Notes: generated from the sequence alone by a model not told the origin. DNA of 64,000 nt from Timema cristinae (GCA_039000515.1 JBCFYV010000935.1:63963604-64027603); one strand, 5' to 3'. Counted from the first letter of the stretch, positions 9,910 to 22,104 are shown. Numbers and translations: made by a program.

Positions 9910-11435
9910 TATTTATTTTCTGTTAAAAATTGTTACAAATCAAATCTTATTTAAGTGGAATGGCTGTCTTGTTTGTGAGGTCACAGTAACAACAATGGCT
10001 GCTGGCCAAAATTCTAATATATACTATATACATGTCAACAATGTAACTGCCTAGTATTTTATCACCTTTTTATGTTTTGTTGTGTGTCTCTTTAGATGGA
10101 TACAAAATAATATATTATTTTCATCAATAATGTTAGAGAGGTTTTTTTCACATTCAAGCCAATGCACCGTTTCACAAAATGGAGGCCCGTGGCATTTATA
10201 AGTTTGAGAATCACTGAGATGGTTCAAAATAAGAAAATATGTTTTCCTTAACGAGTTAAATATAAATACTGGATTAGAATATGTCGCCAAAATGGACGGT
10301 GTTATTTCTCTCGCGGTTAAACCTAATATATTTATGCCAAAGAGGTTGACATTATTTCAGAGCAACAATAATGTCATTGACTTTTAAATGTTAACGTGTT
10401 GTATCCGATCAAACCATTCTCTGGCGTTATTTTATTTGCAATATATTATTGGCATTAATATTACTTTTATAAGTATAACAGGGGCTTTAACTGGTGGTTT
10501 TTGTGTGAATATAAAAATATAGGTATTTTCACGAATCTATTTGTTGCAAATATTTACTAAATAGTTCGTTCGAAAGAGTGGTAATGTGAGCGTACGTACG
10601 TTCAACGCCAATCAAGAATAAAATGTAAATACAACAGATATGATAATTAACTACGTGAGACTGTGCCAAGTTTCGAAATGTTTAATCTTAGTTTAAATCT
10701 GATTTAATTCGAGATTACGAATCTTAATATATGAAAGGCTTAAATCAAATTCTAAATTTAAAACTCAAATAAATGCCTGCCATTGATTCCAGATTTGTAT
10801 TCGATGGAATCTAAGTTGAATTTAAAATTATAACTTTGAAATAATTTAACCATTTTTTTAGAGTCAGAATGGATCCATTATTTTACTTGGTCAAATAAAC
10901 TTGCGAATTTATTAATATAATATATAATCTACTAATTATTTAAACCTGGTATAAATAAATATCTTACTTTTATTGGAGTTAATTTAAATATATAATTTAA
11001 CCTATATTCGATTATATCTTGATCTAATAACACTAAATTTTAAAATATTCTGCCTACTTAATTTAAAACATTTTCATTTTAAAATGTTCGATGCAAATTT
11101 TATTCAAATTAGTAAAAAAAAAATTTTATTTCGTTATGAGATTGAAACTCTTGAATTCGTATAGGCTTATAAATGTAAGTATAATTAATTTAAGGTTAAC
11201 TTGATCATGTTCCTTGTTTAATTGGTTCATGAGCTGTTTATTATGTTGTTAAATAATATTAAAGAAAATGTTTTTATTTTATCTTTTCTTAAATTAGTTT
11301 GTTGTTAGTGTTTACATACGAGTACAATGTTTTGTGTGTTTCAATATGTTCCTAACTATGTCATTAAATCAATTTGAATAAAAAAGGATGTTTTGCTGTA
11401 ATTAAGCAGGATGTAAGTTAATTTTCAAGCCCACG
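9910..11435. other. AT-rich DNA without a recognised gene
   Basis: Strongly AT-rich sequence follows the NHLH exon. I see no exon, SINE or tandem array. The one noticeable motif is GCGTACGTACG near 10590, a short alternating purine-pyrimidine stretch. Confidence 0.5.
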
Positions 11436-11443
11436 TTTCAGCT

Positions 11444-11490
<47 letters not shown>

Positions 11491-11802
11491 TTATTATTAT
11501 TATTATTATTATTATTATTTATTATTACTGTTATTAGCACCGCGTTTTACTACCTGTTCGGGTTATACGCACTTAAGCTAATGTGTAATGGTAGGGTGAT
11601 TGTGAGATGAAATGAAGGACCTACAGTTTAACGTGGAATCCGAACCACGGTGGAGGCTTGGCATTCCACACATTCACAAGATGTCTTGCCAGAGGTGAAG
11701 GAAGGGTTTGGCAATCAGATAAATCTTTGCCATGACCGAGGATTTAACCCCGGACACCCAACACAGAAGTCCGACACCTTACCCCTAGACCACCAGGTTA
11801 CC
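11436..11802 (-). mobile_element. SINE family B, full length, with long TAA tail
   Basis: Read on the minus strand, the head is the GGTAACCTGGTGGTCTAGGG type and the tail is the shared AACAGGTAGTAAAACGCGGT. The TAA tail (11445-11535) switches strand in the middle, with a TAA run followed by a TTA run, as if two tails or a microsatellite palindrome are joined. Confidence 0.88.
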
Positions 11803-11944
11803 GCCAGATATTAAAAGTGAATCTAAAAAACGCGGCGTTTTTTGCCTTCGTATGTCGCGTGACGCAAAACCCTAGAGAGAATATTCACCAAGCATTCGGA
11901 CTGGACTGGAATATACACAGTTCGATTTTAATTAGAGGGTGCAT

Positions 11945-12135
11945 TTTTAGAAAAAAACAAAACTTTTACTGTGACCAATATTGATTGCATTTTATTCCTA
12001 TTGTGGCTTTTATTTTATAAGAATTTATTACGTATTTCAAAAGTGATAGCTTGATGTGTGAATACATAAAAGTAGATCTAATATATTTTCTATCAGCTTT
12101 CATAGCTATAACTATATTAAAACTGCACTGTAGTA
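11945..12135 (+). mobile_element. MITE copy, decayed
   Basis: It contains TTTTACTGTGACCAATATTG, AAAAGTGATAGCTTGATGTG, GAATACATAAAAGTAGATCTA and a CTATCAGCTTTCATAG right end. These occur in the same order as in the mariner-type MITE at 7709, but the termini are degraded. Confidence 0.5.
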
Positions 12136-12353
12136 GATTCGTTATAGAAAGAACCTTACCAGATATACTTACATGTGTTCATACGCCAAGAGATGTTACA
12201 CAAATTAAAGTTTCTTCCCAATACAACCTAACTCAATCTAAACGATTTTCATGAAAGTTGAAGTATATATGTCTAAGGTAGATGTAAATATATTAAATCA
12301 TAAAAGTTATCAATATATTTTTTTTCCTTCTAAATAGATTTTAATTACTAAGA

Positions 12354-12815
12354 ACTGAGATAGCGCTGCCCGTGGCAGTAGGAGGAACTATATTTATAGT
12401 CGCACTGCAACTTAATTAATAATTGAGGAGCGAGCTAGCACTGCCCGCGGTAGTAGGAGGAACTATTTTTATAGTCGCACTGCAACTTGCATTAATAATT
12501 GAGGACCGAGCTAGCACTGCCCACGGTAGTAGGAGGAACTATATTTATAGTCGCACTGCAACTTGCATTAATAATTGAGCAGCGAGCTAGCACTGCCCAC
12601 GGTAGTAGGAGGAACTATATTTATAGTCGCACTGCAACTTGCATTAATAATTGAGCAGCGAGCTAGCACTGCCCACGGTAGTAGGAGGAACTATATTTAT
12701 AGTCGCACTGCAACTTGCATTAATTATTGAGGACCGAGCTAGCACTGCCCACGGTAGTAGGAGGAACTATATTTATAGTAGCACTGCAACTTACATTAAT
12801 AATTGAAGACCGAGC
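12354..12815. repeat. Minisatellite, 76 bp unit, about 6 copies
   Basis: The unit begins CGAGCTAGCACTGCCCACGG, continues TAGTAGGAGGAACTATATTT and ends GCATTAATAATTGAGGAC. Copies are about 95 per cent alike by eye, with the first and last copies most diverged. Confidence 0.93.
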
Positions 12816-14124
12816 TAGTTTTAATGTCTCTATCAATCCATACGGTTCTATCAGGTGAATCTTTCAGAAACGCAAGGGGAGGGGGGAAGGTGTTGTGTGC
12901 CGGCCCTGGTGGTGGAGTCTGAGTTAACTGGCTAATGGAATTGTCCCTTGCGAGCTGCAGATGTGACACGCACTACAAGGGTACAACTGGGAACTGTTCG
13001 ATATCGATCTAAGAACCAACTGAGCTCTCTTTTTTTTCACTCTCTCTTTCTCTCTCTAAAATGAGGGGGTTTACTTTTCTGTCCACTTTTATGGTAGAGG
13101 CTGTGGTTCATTATCAGGTAATGGCAAACATTATGTATGATTGTGCTAAAATAAAATTTATTAGTTACTCCCTTTTCCTTACTTTGAGACATTTTTGAAA
13201 TTTATTACTAAAATAAATACCTAAAAGTTGTTAGATAATATATTAAATTTTAAATATATAAATAAAGAGAATATATGAGCAAATCAACTACTTTATGTAC
13301 TGTACAGTCCAATTTTCATAGAAAGAATATTATACCTGACAGCTTGAACTGTTACTAGATCTACTTTCAGGTATTTATAAGTCAAGTCTTATTATCTGCA
13401 GACGTAACTTTTGATGGGTATTATTAATACCTATAAGATAACACTAATAATATAGTAAAACATTATCAATGATGGCCGTATAAAAAAGTTAGTAATTTCC
13501 TTTAAGTTTCTTTTAACGAGGATCCTACTATATTTGTCCCTTCTTTTGACCCTAACCTCCCCACGGGCCCTGTAGACCAGAGGTCATGACTCAATGACTC
13601 GCATCATTTATCTGAGGGGGGACGAGAGGTATTTCACGGTCTCGCGAGTTCCGAGAATTGCCTCATATCGGGATCAAACACTCCTCCGCGTCAAGGTTGG
13701 TTGCATCCCCCGTGATTGGGAGTTCTTCAAACAATGTAAAAATAGCCACGTGTGTTTTCTTTTTCGTTAAAAATCATCAACAGAACGATTGTTTTATGTT
13801 GAAAGTAATATAATTAGTTACGGATTTTTTTATATAGGAAGCCCACTTTTTACCAATATTGATTGAAAGTAATTAAAATTGGGCATTCTAGAAAGATATA
13901 TTATTTGGTTTGTTGATTATAAAGTTCGTCTAGAAAGTTATCAAAAGCCTCCAATAATAATCCATTATGGATTACTGTATAATGTATCTTTATACTATTA
14001 GTTAGCTGGACTAAGAATGTAAATCAAATAATTGTAATAATTTTTCCAGTTATTGTGACAATATGTGTTTTCAGTTTTCAAATAGCTTGTTTACTGTGAA
14101 AATCAGACTGAACAAAAGTGTGTG
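12816..14124. other. Intergenic DNA with one MITE and no gene
   Basis: There is a CT-rich run at 13027-13056 (TTTTTTTTCACTCTCTCTTT type). A minus-strand MITE copy at 13303-13480 begins with TACAGTCCAATTTTCATAGA and has TGACAGCTTGAACTG inside. A CG-richer patch lies at 13550-13720. No exon is supported. Confidence 0.45.
13303..13480 (-). mobile_element. MITE with mariner-type end, minus orientation
   Basis: It starts with the full TACAGTCCAATTTTCATAGA terminus of the 7709 family. It carries GCAGACGTAACTTTTGATGG and ACACTAATAATATAGTAAAA in the reverse order expected for a minus-strand copy. The far terminus is not preserved. Confidence 0.6.
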
Positions 14125-16493
14125 TGGAAGGTCATACAAGCTACAGGGGTTTGTATGGAGGGGCGTATATGCTAAAGAAGTTTGTGTGGAGGGTCATATA
14201 ATTACAGGGGTTTGTGTGGGGGTCATATAAACTACAGGGGTTTGTATGGGGGGTCATATAAACTACAGGGGCTTGTATGGAGGGGCATATAATTACAGGG
14301 GTTTATATGGAGGGTCATATAAACTACAGGGGCTTGTATGGAGGGGCATATAAACTACAGGGGCTTGTATGGAGGGGCATATTATTACAGGGGGTTGTAT
14401 GGGGGGTCATATAAACTACAGGGGCTTGTATGGGGGGTCATATAAACTACAGGGGCTTGTATGGAGGGGCATATTATTACAGGGGGTTGTATGGGGGGGT
14501 CATATAAACTACAGGGGTTTATATGGAGGGGCATATAAATACAGGGGCTTGTATGGGGGTCATATAAACTACAGGGGCTTGTATGGAGGGGCATATAAAC
14601 TACAGGGGCTTGTATGGAGGGGCATATTATTACAGGGGGTTGTATGGGGGTCATATAAACTACAGGGGCTTGTAGGGGGCCATATAAACTACAGGGGCTT
14701 GTATGGAGGGGCATATTATTACAGGGGGTTGTATGGGGGGTCATATGAACTACAGGGGCTTGTATGGAGGGGCATATAATTACAGGGGGTTGTATGGGGG
14801 GTCATATAAACTACAGGGGCTTGTATGGGGGGTCATATAAACTACAGGGGCTTGTATGGAGGGGCATATAAACTACAGGGGCTTGTATGGAGGGTCATAT
14901 AAACTACAGGGGCTTGTATGGGGGTCATATAAACTACAGGGGCTTGTATGGAGGGGCATATTATTACAGGGGGTTGTATGGGGGGGTCATATAAACTACA
15001 GGGGTTTATATAGAGGGGCATATAAATACAGGGCTTGTATGGGGGTCATATAAACTACAGGGGCTTGTATGGAGGGTCATATAAACTACAGGGGCTTGTA
15101 TGGGGGTTCATATAAACTACAGGGGCTTGTATGGAGGGGTATATTATTACAGGGGGTTGTATGGGGGTCATATAAACTACAGGGGCTTGTATGGGGGGTC
15201 ATATAAACTACAGGAGCTTGTATGGGGGTCATATAAACTACAGGGGCTTGTATGGAGGGGTATATAATTACAGGGGTTTATATGGAGGGGCATATTATTA
15301 CAGGGGGTTGTATGGGGGGTCATATAAACTACAGGGGTTTATATGGAGGGGCATATAAACTACAGGGGCTTGTATGGAGGGGCATATTATTACAGGGGGT
15401 TGTATGGGGGGTCATATAAACTACAGGGGCTTGTATGGAGGGGCATATAAACTACAGGGGCTTGTATGGAGGGGCATATTATTACAGGGGGTTGTATGGG
15501 GGGTCATATAAACTACAGGGGCTTGTATGGGGGGTCATATAAACTACAGGGGCTTGTATGGAGGGGCATATAATTACAGGGGTTTATAATGGAGGGGCAT
15601 ATTATTACAGGGGGTTGTATGGGGGGTCATATAAACTACAGGGGCTTGTATGGAGGGGCATATTATTACAGGGGGTTATATGGGGGTCATATAAACTACA
15701 GGGGCTTGTATGGGGGGTCATATAAACTACAGGGGCTTGTATGGAGGGGCATACAAACTACAGGGGCTTGTATGGAGGGGCATATTATTACAGGGGGTTG
15801 TATGGGGGTCATATAAACTGCAGGGGCTTGTATGGGGGTCATATAAACTACATGGGCTTGTATGGAGGGGCATATAATTACAGGGGTTTATATGGAGGGG
15901 CATATAAACTACAGGGGCTTGTATGGGGGGGTCATATAAACTACAGGGGCTTGTATGGGGGTCATATAAACTACAGGGGTTTATATGGAGGGGCATATAA
16001 ACTACAGGGGCTTGTATGGGGGGTCATATAAACTACAGGGGCTTGTATGGAGGGTCATATAAACTACAGGGGCTTGTATGGGGGGTCATATAAACTACAG
16101 GGGTTTATATGGAGGGGCATATAAATACAGGGGCTTGTATGGAGGGGCATATAAACTACAGGGGCTTGTATGGAGGGGCATATAAACTACAGGGGTTTAT
16201 ATGGAGGGGCATATAAATACAGGGGCTTGTATGGAGGGGCATATAATAACAGGGGTTTATATGGAGGAGCATATAAATACAGGGGCTTGTATGGAGGGGC
16301 ATATAAATACAGGGCTTGTATGGGGGGTCATATAAACTACAGGGGCTTGTATGGGGGTCATATAAACTACAGGGGCTTGTATGGGGGGTCATATAAACTA
16401 CAGGGGTTTATATGGAGGGGCATATAAATACAGGGGCTTGTATGGAGGGGCATATAAATACAGGGGCTTGTATGGGGGGTCATATAAACTACA
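14125..16493. repeat. Minisatellite, about 31 bp unit, about 75 copies
   Basis: The unit is CATATAAACTACAGGGG followed by CTTGTATGGAGGGG. Variants change AACTAC to ATTATTAC or AATAC, CTTGTATGG to TTTATATGG, and the G run from 3 to 7. Because the unit length varies between about 29 and 33 bp, all frames open in places on both strands and give Gly/Tyr-rich or Pro/Cys-rich ORFs that are not genes. Higher-order repetition of variant blocks is visible. Confidence 0.95.
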
Positions 16494-18350
16494 ATTTAAC
16501 TAAAAATAAAACAATTTTTAAGATGCTCTATTTATCACAGAGCCATCCAGGATTGGTCCCGTACTCAAGGTTAATCTTCACCCATAGTTTAATGGGCGTC
16601 TGTGACAGACGTGTGGAAATCGTCAGACACAAATGAGCGAGTAGTACCAACTCAAATCCTTCAGGAGCCAGAGTTTGTAAAACACTGCAATAAAACCTTA
16701 TACTAATCTCCCATTTTAAGGCCCTTTCCAAACGAAATTAATTTTTCCCCGCGAATTTTATTCACACGGACAATTCTGACGTTCCTTTCACATGAGGGAG
16801 AAAATTTCACCTTTTTCTCATTCGTCCATGTTAAGTTGTGCTACTGACAGGGTGAAGGATACATCATGGCATGACCAAACAGCATTTTCTTTGAGCTATA
16901 ACCTTCATTCAATATATTGTTCACTTCCTGCCATGCTTCTTATGGCAACCCTTTGTAAAGTTCACTTGACACGTACCATTACACAGCACGAGTATAAACT
17001 TTGTTCATCAAAAGCTCTATACAGGTACATCATCACGTGTCAATGTAGACATTTTTAGCTGATTTACCTTAAAAAAAACAGCAGATTGAAGGTGCGATTT
17101 ATTCTTTCTCATCTGAAAGCGTACATTTGAGTCATGTATCTCAAGGTCGATACACACAGTATTTTTCACACGCATCAAATAGTTTCGCCACAGTAGGTGT
17201 TTTGGACAGGTCACGTGGGAATTTCGCCATAATTTTTTTTTTCCCCCTTTCTGTGTGAACACTCATATTTGAACCAATGTATCTCTATGGGAAAAATTTG
17301 TGTGGGAAATCTTCTCTTGTGTATAAGGCTCCTAAGACATACCAATGATTAATGCTTAAAAAATGTGAGTGTTTTTAATCATAATTTGTTTCTGTTTTCA
17401 AGTATATTTCAATGACATAATATAACGCTAGTCTTCTTGACCTCGGCCAAAGAATGCATGACATGAATCACAGAGAAGATGAACTGGGATTTTGTATGTA
17501 CACAATTTGTATAAATGTGCATCGTCTATCATGTGCATTCAAAATAGTTTATTTTATGTACCATCACTCCAGATCAAATGAACAATCCTATCTACCTAAC
17601 AGGTTTTTTTAAAATTTACTTTAAACTTGACTTGGTTATAGATCATAATGACTTACAAACAAAAGACAAATTGTAGCTTTCTAGGTCAAAGCATTCCTAA
17701 GTTTTAGTGCTTTAAAATTCACAAAATACATCAAGCGGTCGTAAGTATTGAAATATTAATATTTGAAGTCCTAATTGAGTATAAAGTTTAAATTTTAACC
17801 ATTTTAAAGCTATTGATTCAAGCTTTGGATCAAATAATAATAATTTGGTGAATTTTAAGGCCATAAAAATAGAATTTGAACTCTATTAACTTCAAAAACT
17901 GTAAATTTAAAAATGCTGATTTATTAACATTTTATCAAGTCCTTAAGGTAGTGAGGTACCCTGTAAGGTAGTGTACATGCCAAGTTTTAACTTGGGAGTT
18001 GTTATGTTAAAATACTAATGTATCAATGTGTACATCTCAATTCAAATGAATGTGCATATTATACAAGCAACAAAACTTACACAAATAATAAATTGCAAAC
18101 AGATCAATATCATTATGTATATATTTTATTATTTCAAACTGAAAACAAGCATTTAAGTTATCATATTGATATTCATCTTTCAATATAAAGTGAACCAAAA
18201 TATCAAATTGAAATTAAGCCTCTTTCAAAACAAGAAGATAACAAATTGCTGACATAATAAAATGTATTGGTATTCAACCAGGAATAGAGAGATGATTATA
18301 AAACCTATTAGATCTAAATCAAACACAAAAGTATAATAGTATTTTAGTAA
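16494..18350. other. AT-rich intergenic DNA downstream of MRPL17
   Basis: Mostly unique DNA. Short ORFs at 16412-16636, 16792-17058 and 17017-17262 have no family motifs or splice support. I see no tandem repeat or SINE. A gene is not supported here. Confidence 0.45.
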
Positions 18351-18356
18351 TTTATT
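18351..18356 (-). terminator. AATAAA polyadenylation signal for MRPL17
   Basis: On the minus strand AATAAA lies about 55 bp beyond the MRPL17 stop codon, a usual position for a short 3' UTR. Confidence 0.6.
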
Positions 18357-18411
18357 ACATGAGACCCTACTACGAATTGCAATGTCCACAGTATTTTAAA
18401 ATACGAACTAC

Positions 18412-18671
18412 CTAATCAGGTTGTATAGTTTTATCCTTGACAGTTTCTGATCCAAAGGTGCTACTAGTCGCAAGAGGTGATGTCGGGTCGATGCTTGAAG
18501 ATTCTTCTCGTGCAACCACATTATTTGACAAGGGCTCAGTTATTGCTAGTTTCTCCGCAATCTCAACGTACTTCTGTGCTCGATACTCTTTGCGAGCTTC
18601 GTCCAATAAAATATTTTGGATAAGGTTTCTGTTCTGAGATGGGTCTATCGTTAGAGGAGGGTATGGATTCC
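18412..18671 (-). CDS. MRPL17: MRPL17 exon 3 (C-terminal)
   Basis: The acceptor TTTTTATAG precedes GGAATCC; phase 1 joins exon 2 and restores RG-NPYPP, as in the family (GNCLPPLPLP in vertebrates). It codes NLIQNILLDEARKEYRAQ and a low-complexity Ser/Thr/Glu tail, then stops at 18412-18414. The tail has no counterpart I recognise. Confidence 0.9.
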
Positions 18672-21600
18672 CTATAAAAATAAAAACACATATTTTGTGT
18701 AATGTATTTGTAAAACACAGCAATTTCAGCGATAAAATGGGCCTACGTAAAAATTGAGTAGTCAATAGACTGGACATATTATTATATGATTAGGGATTGG
18801 TGTCTTTTTAACCTACCTTCTGCTATTTGAGAACATTTCATTTATTTTGGTATGTACACTTTCTAAACAGACATAGGTGACAAACTAAAGTGAGTCAACA
18901 CTCATGAACGGATTGGAGAGGGCAAGTCATAGTGGTTTGAGACCAAAAGGGGGTTCAACACGGAAGTGCTCTTTCACTTGCTGTGTGTAACTGTCATGGA
19001 TGTCGTATTAAAAGACATCAAAAGAGAGGAGAGTGATGGCCCTGGTATATGGAGATGTGGCGATTTAGGGAAACAGTGAGAGACAAGTACAGGGGATAGG
19101 AGGGTCTCCAAGTTCAAAAAGTATAAGATGAATGTGAGTAAAACAAAGACAGTATGTCCTGAAATTCAAACTCCAAATGGTGCACATGTCTGGAAAGAGA
19201 ACAAATGGAAGATATCCATGAGTTCCAATTCGATGTCAGTCTTCATTCATAGTTTAAGGCGGTTTTAGCACACTAAATTTCTGGGTTTGATTCTCGTGCC
19301 TAGGTGTAATTTTTCTACTATATTTATTTAATGAAATATCTATCCCTGGTAAAAATGAATGTCCATCTTTGAATATGTTTTAAGATAATTAATGTTAGTT
19401 AAGCTATTTGTGTCTTATGACACAGTAGATAAATTCTTTCAAAAACAACACAATGTCCTGATTTATCTTAGCAGTGTGTCTTACAACCCGTTCGGGTTAT
19501 ATGTCTATGTAGGCTACTAATTACATTAATGTATTAGGGATTAGGAAGGTTTTCATTTTGAGGAAGTGCAACCACATTTTTACGTGGTGAATAGAAAACC
19601 ATTTAGAATTTTTAAAAAATACTCAGTGTATCCGATAGGGATCAAATCCCAATCTCCCGTCTCTGGCAGGTTAGTCTTGGGAGAATAGCAACTTACACCA
19701 TGTGGCCACTAAAGTGGGTTAAAAAGAGCTAAGCTTAGGCCAATTACATAATTATATATAATATTATAGCATAACCTACCTCTTAGCTCTAAAACAGCTC
19801 GTGATCTATAATGTCCTGGATATGGTCTCGGGGCTTTAAACATTCTTGTGAACGCCACGGTGTAGTTCTCAAAGCGAGGAACCAAAACTTTGAACAACTT
19901 ATGGATTTGCTGTTTCTCCAGAAGCCAGAAGTCGGCCATCTCCATAGTGGAACGATGACAGTCGCCATGTCTAATGGCTTCAGAGATCAGCTGTACACAA
20001 TAAAATATATTTAAAATCTAATCTTTTTTAACAAGATGGAAATCTGCTTTGGTCACCGCAATGTCTAAGGTGTCACTCTCGCAATAGATTAGACTGCCGA
20101 TGACAAGAGAGATCGGGGTTCGAATCCCGGTCAGGTGTACTCTTCCTCTACACAAACTTAGGTACATTTCTCCTAAATTAAACCTTACTTATCTCTAACT
20201 CATTATATATAGTAATTAGTACATATGAGTATAACCTGAACAGGTAGTAAGATGTGGTGGTAAAATATGAGGGATGCATTTGATTTAAGGGCCTAGGCAT
20301 TAACAACAAAACTATACCCTAATTTTGGTTGAAAGAACAGTAGAGAAAATTCAAACAGATTTATTTTCAGACAACATTGATAATTTTTTACTATATTATC
20401 TGTTATTCTTTAGGTATTGATAATATGTATCAAAAGTGACAGCTGCAGATAGCATGACTTCACGTATGAATATATTAAAATTAATTTAGTAACTTTAGTA
20501 ACTAGCTTCAAATCAACTGTTCTTCATACCAAAATCATACTATAGGTAGGCTAGTGTCTTAAAATTAATATTAACTACAGTAGCCCGTGGCTTCTTTGGT
20601 GCTGACTGACAGTTCACAGCTGACTTCTGGCAGTCAACATTTAGGTATATACCTACATTTTGACCGTCAGAAGTGACAGCTGCTAAACACATGTTTTTGC
20701 AGATCATTTGGTTTGGCGTAGGGATACATAATTTGGTCTGGTAACTTTTCAAAGCCATCAGCTGTGAGCTGTCAGTCAGCACCAAAGAAGCCATGGGGCT
20801 ACTTATGTTACAAATTACATTACCTAAAATAAAAATTAAATTGGGCCCCAATTCAATAATTTAACTAAGTTTTACCAAATGAAATCTAAGGTTCATAAAA
20901 AACTTTTAAGACTTGTTGCAATTTAATTGCCATTAATATTTTTTTTTTTTAGTAATGCATCTTACTACTCATTTGGGTTATAAGGTTGAATTAGAGGAAA
21001 TGTACCCACAATAGCATGGAAAGTAGGCCAAACCATATAGGAAAAACTACCCTAAGTACACCCGACCATGATCAAGGCATGATCTCCCAATCAGTAGCAG
21101 TAGAGTCTATCGTAGGAGTGAGGCTTTAGACAATGCAGCCTTCGAAGCAGGTTTTGTCATTGATTTTTATATGAAAATTGTATTCTATGAAATGACAAAA
21201 TACACCTTGAGTACCATTACCTTCATCATTGCATTTATTTTATTTTAAAGTAGAAGCTTATCAACAATGCCTCAGAAATAAATTAAAATTAAATAATGAT
21301 GTGGTCTTCTAAAATACATCTAAGCCCCCTAATGCCACCTTTTCTTCAATTTTAACTAGCAAAAAAATAATAACTTTAAAATATCGGTGTAATAAAACAA
21401 GCAAATTTTTTAAACGATAGCCATACGTTAAATAGGGCCGATTTAGTAGTGTTTTAGAGTTGTGTTGGGTTGGATGATTAGGATAATTCGTCATGTGCAG
21501 TGAAAATAAGTCACCACAAATCTGTAAGTGGCTTATGCTAATTCGGGCTCATAAATGGCGTTTAAATAGGTTCTAAGATCATTGGTAGGAAGCAGCACTG

Positions 21601-22104
21601 CAGACTTATGGGTATGAAAAGGATATTTTGCCGTTCGAATAGTCTGTTGCAGTCTTCCATCTCAAGTGCGTGTAAAGTGTAAAGTCATCAAGTCTGCAAC
21701 AAGTCAAGTGTACTTGACTATTCGGATACAACCTAGGGTTTAAATACCAGCTTGATTGTAAACAAAATGTGCATTACAATAAAATTCATCATTTTCCTCT
21801 ACTTAAATAACGGTACCTGTTGTTTTTAAGGTTTTAGATAGCCCGTACAAACACTAATGGTATTAAACAAATATGTCTTAGGCCTATTATGTATTAGTGC
21901 ACTTACACGTTCAGCATAGCCGCGAGCTTCATCTGCTCTATTAGAATAAAGCTCAAGACGTTCATGTTTAATTAGAGCTGTAACAGTTTTTCTTAGTTTT
22001 CTTAATCTTCCCTCAGGACCATCAGGATTTTTAAGATTTCTATGTCTGGGGCTAACGCTGATTCTAAGTTGTGAAACAAGCTTTGAAACTTCAGCTTGAT
22101 TCAT
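18412..22104 (-). CDS. MRPL17: Mitochondrial ribosomal protein L17 (bL17m), three exons
   Basis: It encodes a component of the large subunit of the mitochondrial ribosome, the homologue of bacterial L17 at the polypeptide exit region. Exons on the minus strand are 22104-21907 (66 codons), 19990-19780 and 18671-18412. All junctions are GT-AG with matching phase (0, then 1), giving 222 residues. Signature stretches are GPEGRLRKLRKTVTALIKHE and RADEARGYAER (exon 1), then MEMADFWLLEKQQIHKLFK, VLVPRFENY and FTRMFKAP (exon 2), matching the L17 core including ADFWL and the PRY/PRF block. ATG at 22104 is chosen because its peptide MNQAEVSKLVSQLR leads directly into the conserved region; a further ATG at 22143 is possible. 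The C-terminal 85 residues from exon 3 are Ser/Thr-rich and longer than in vertebrates (human about 175 residues in all). The gene is head to head with PSMC4. Intron 2 holds a LINE relic and a SINE. Confidence 0.95.
18900..19250 (+). pseudogene. LINE reverse transcriptase relic in MRPL17 intron 2
   Basis: In conceptual translation with several frame breaks, the plus strand gives phrases typical of non-LTR reverse transcriptases. MDVVLKDIKR-like words are followed by ALVYGDVAI*GNSERQVQ, a damaged version of the YADD palm motif. Then come KYKMNVSKTKT and MEDIHEFQ, equivalent to the thumb region KTKT and EFQYLG blocks. It lies antisense to MRPL17 and is plainly inactive. Confidence 0.7.
19470..19714 (-). 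mobile_element. SINE family A in MRPL17 intron 2
   Basis: The plus strand shows the reversed tail (GTGTCTTACAACCCGTTCGG) and, at 19690-19714, the reversed head (ACCATGTGGCCACTAAAGTG). The B box lies near 19640. The copy is therefore in the same direction as the host gene. Confidence 0.8.
19780..19990 (-). CDS. MRPL17: MRPL17 exon 2
   Basis: It begins after GTGTACAG with LISEAIRHGDCHRST and then MEMADFWLLEKQQIHKLFK, the most conserved part of L17m. It ends in phase 1 at a GTAGGT donor after ELRG. Length is 211 nt. The reading across both junctions is uninterrupted. Confidence 0.95.
20046..20268 (+). mobile_element. SINE family A in MRPL17 intron 1
   Basis: The head TTGGTCACCGCAATGTCTAA, the B box GGTTCGAATCCC at about 20117, and the tail CCTGAACAGGTAGTAAGATG with an A-rich end are all present. 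It is antisense to MRPL17. Confidence 0.85.
20330..20560 (+). mobile_element. MITE copy in MRPL17 intron 1
   Basis: It contains ACAACATTGATAATTTTTTA, GGTATTGATAATATGTATCA, AAAGTGACAGCTGCAGATAG, CATGACTTCACGTATGAATA and a CTTCATACCAAAATCATACT right end, in the order seen in the 7709 MITE. It is a well preserved interior with decayed termini. Confidence 0.65.
20579..20803. mobile_element. 225 bp element with 45 bp inverted ends
   Basis: Arms 20579-20623 and 20758-20803 are reverse complements with only a few differences (core GGCTTCTTTGGTGCTGACTG). The interior holds AGAAGTGACAGCTGCTAAAC and GCAGATCATTTGGTTTGGCG. That interior recurs at 60712-60790 without these arms, and related phrases occur at 53300-53330. 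No ORF of note. It is a non-autonomous DNA element in intron 1 of MRPL17. Confidence 0.75.
20942..21152 (-). mobile_element. SINE family A, decayed, in MRPL17 intron 1
   Basis: A reversed tail (ATCTTACTACTCATTTGGGT), body (GGAAATGTACCCACAATAGC) and head (AATGCAGCCTTCGAAGCAGG) are recognisable. The B box is mutated. Confidence 0.7.
21907..22104 (-). CDS. MRPL17: MRPL17 exon 1
   Basis: 66 codons from ATG at 22104 to a GTAAGT donor at 21906-21901, phase 0. It codes the N-terminal L17 core with KTVTALIKHERLELYSNRAD. No clear cleavable mitochondrial presequence is seen, as is usual for L17m. Confidence 0.93.

Noticed and set aside
14369..16427. Gly/Tyr-rich and Pro/Cys-rich ORFs on both strands
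   Set aside because: They are by-products of the 31 bp array; both strands are open at once and unit length drifts.
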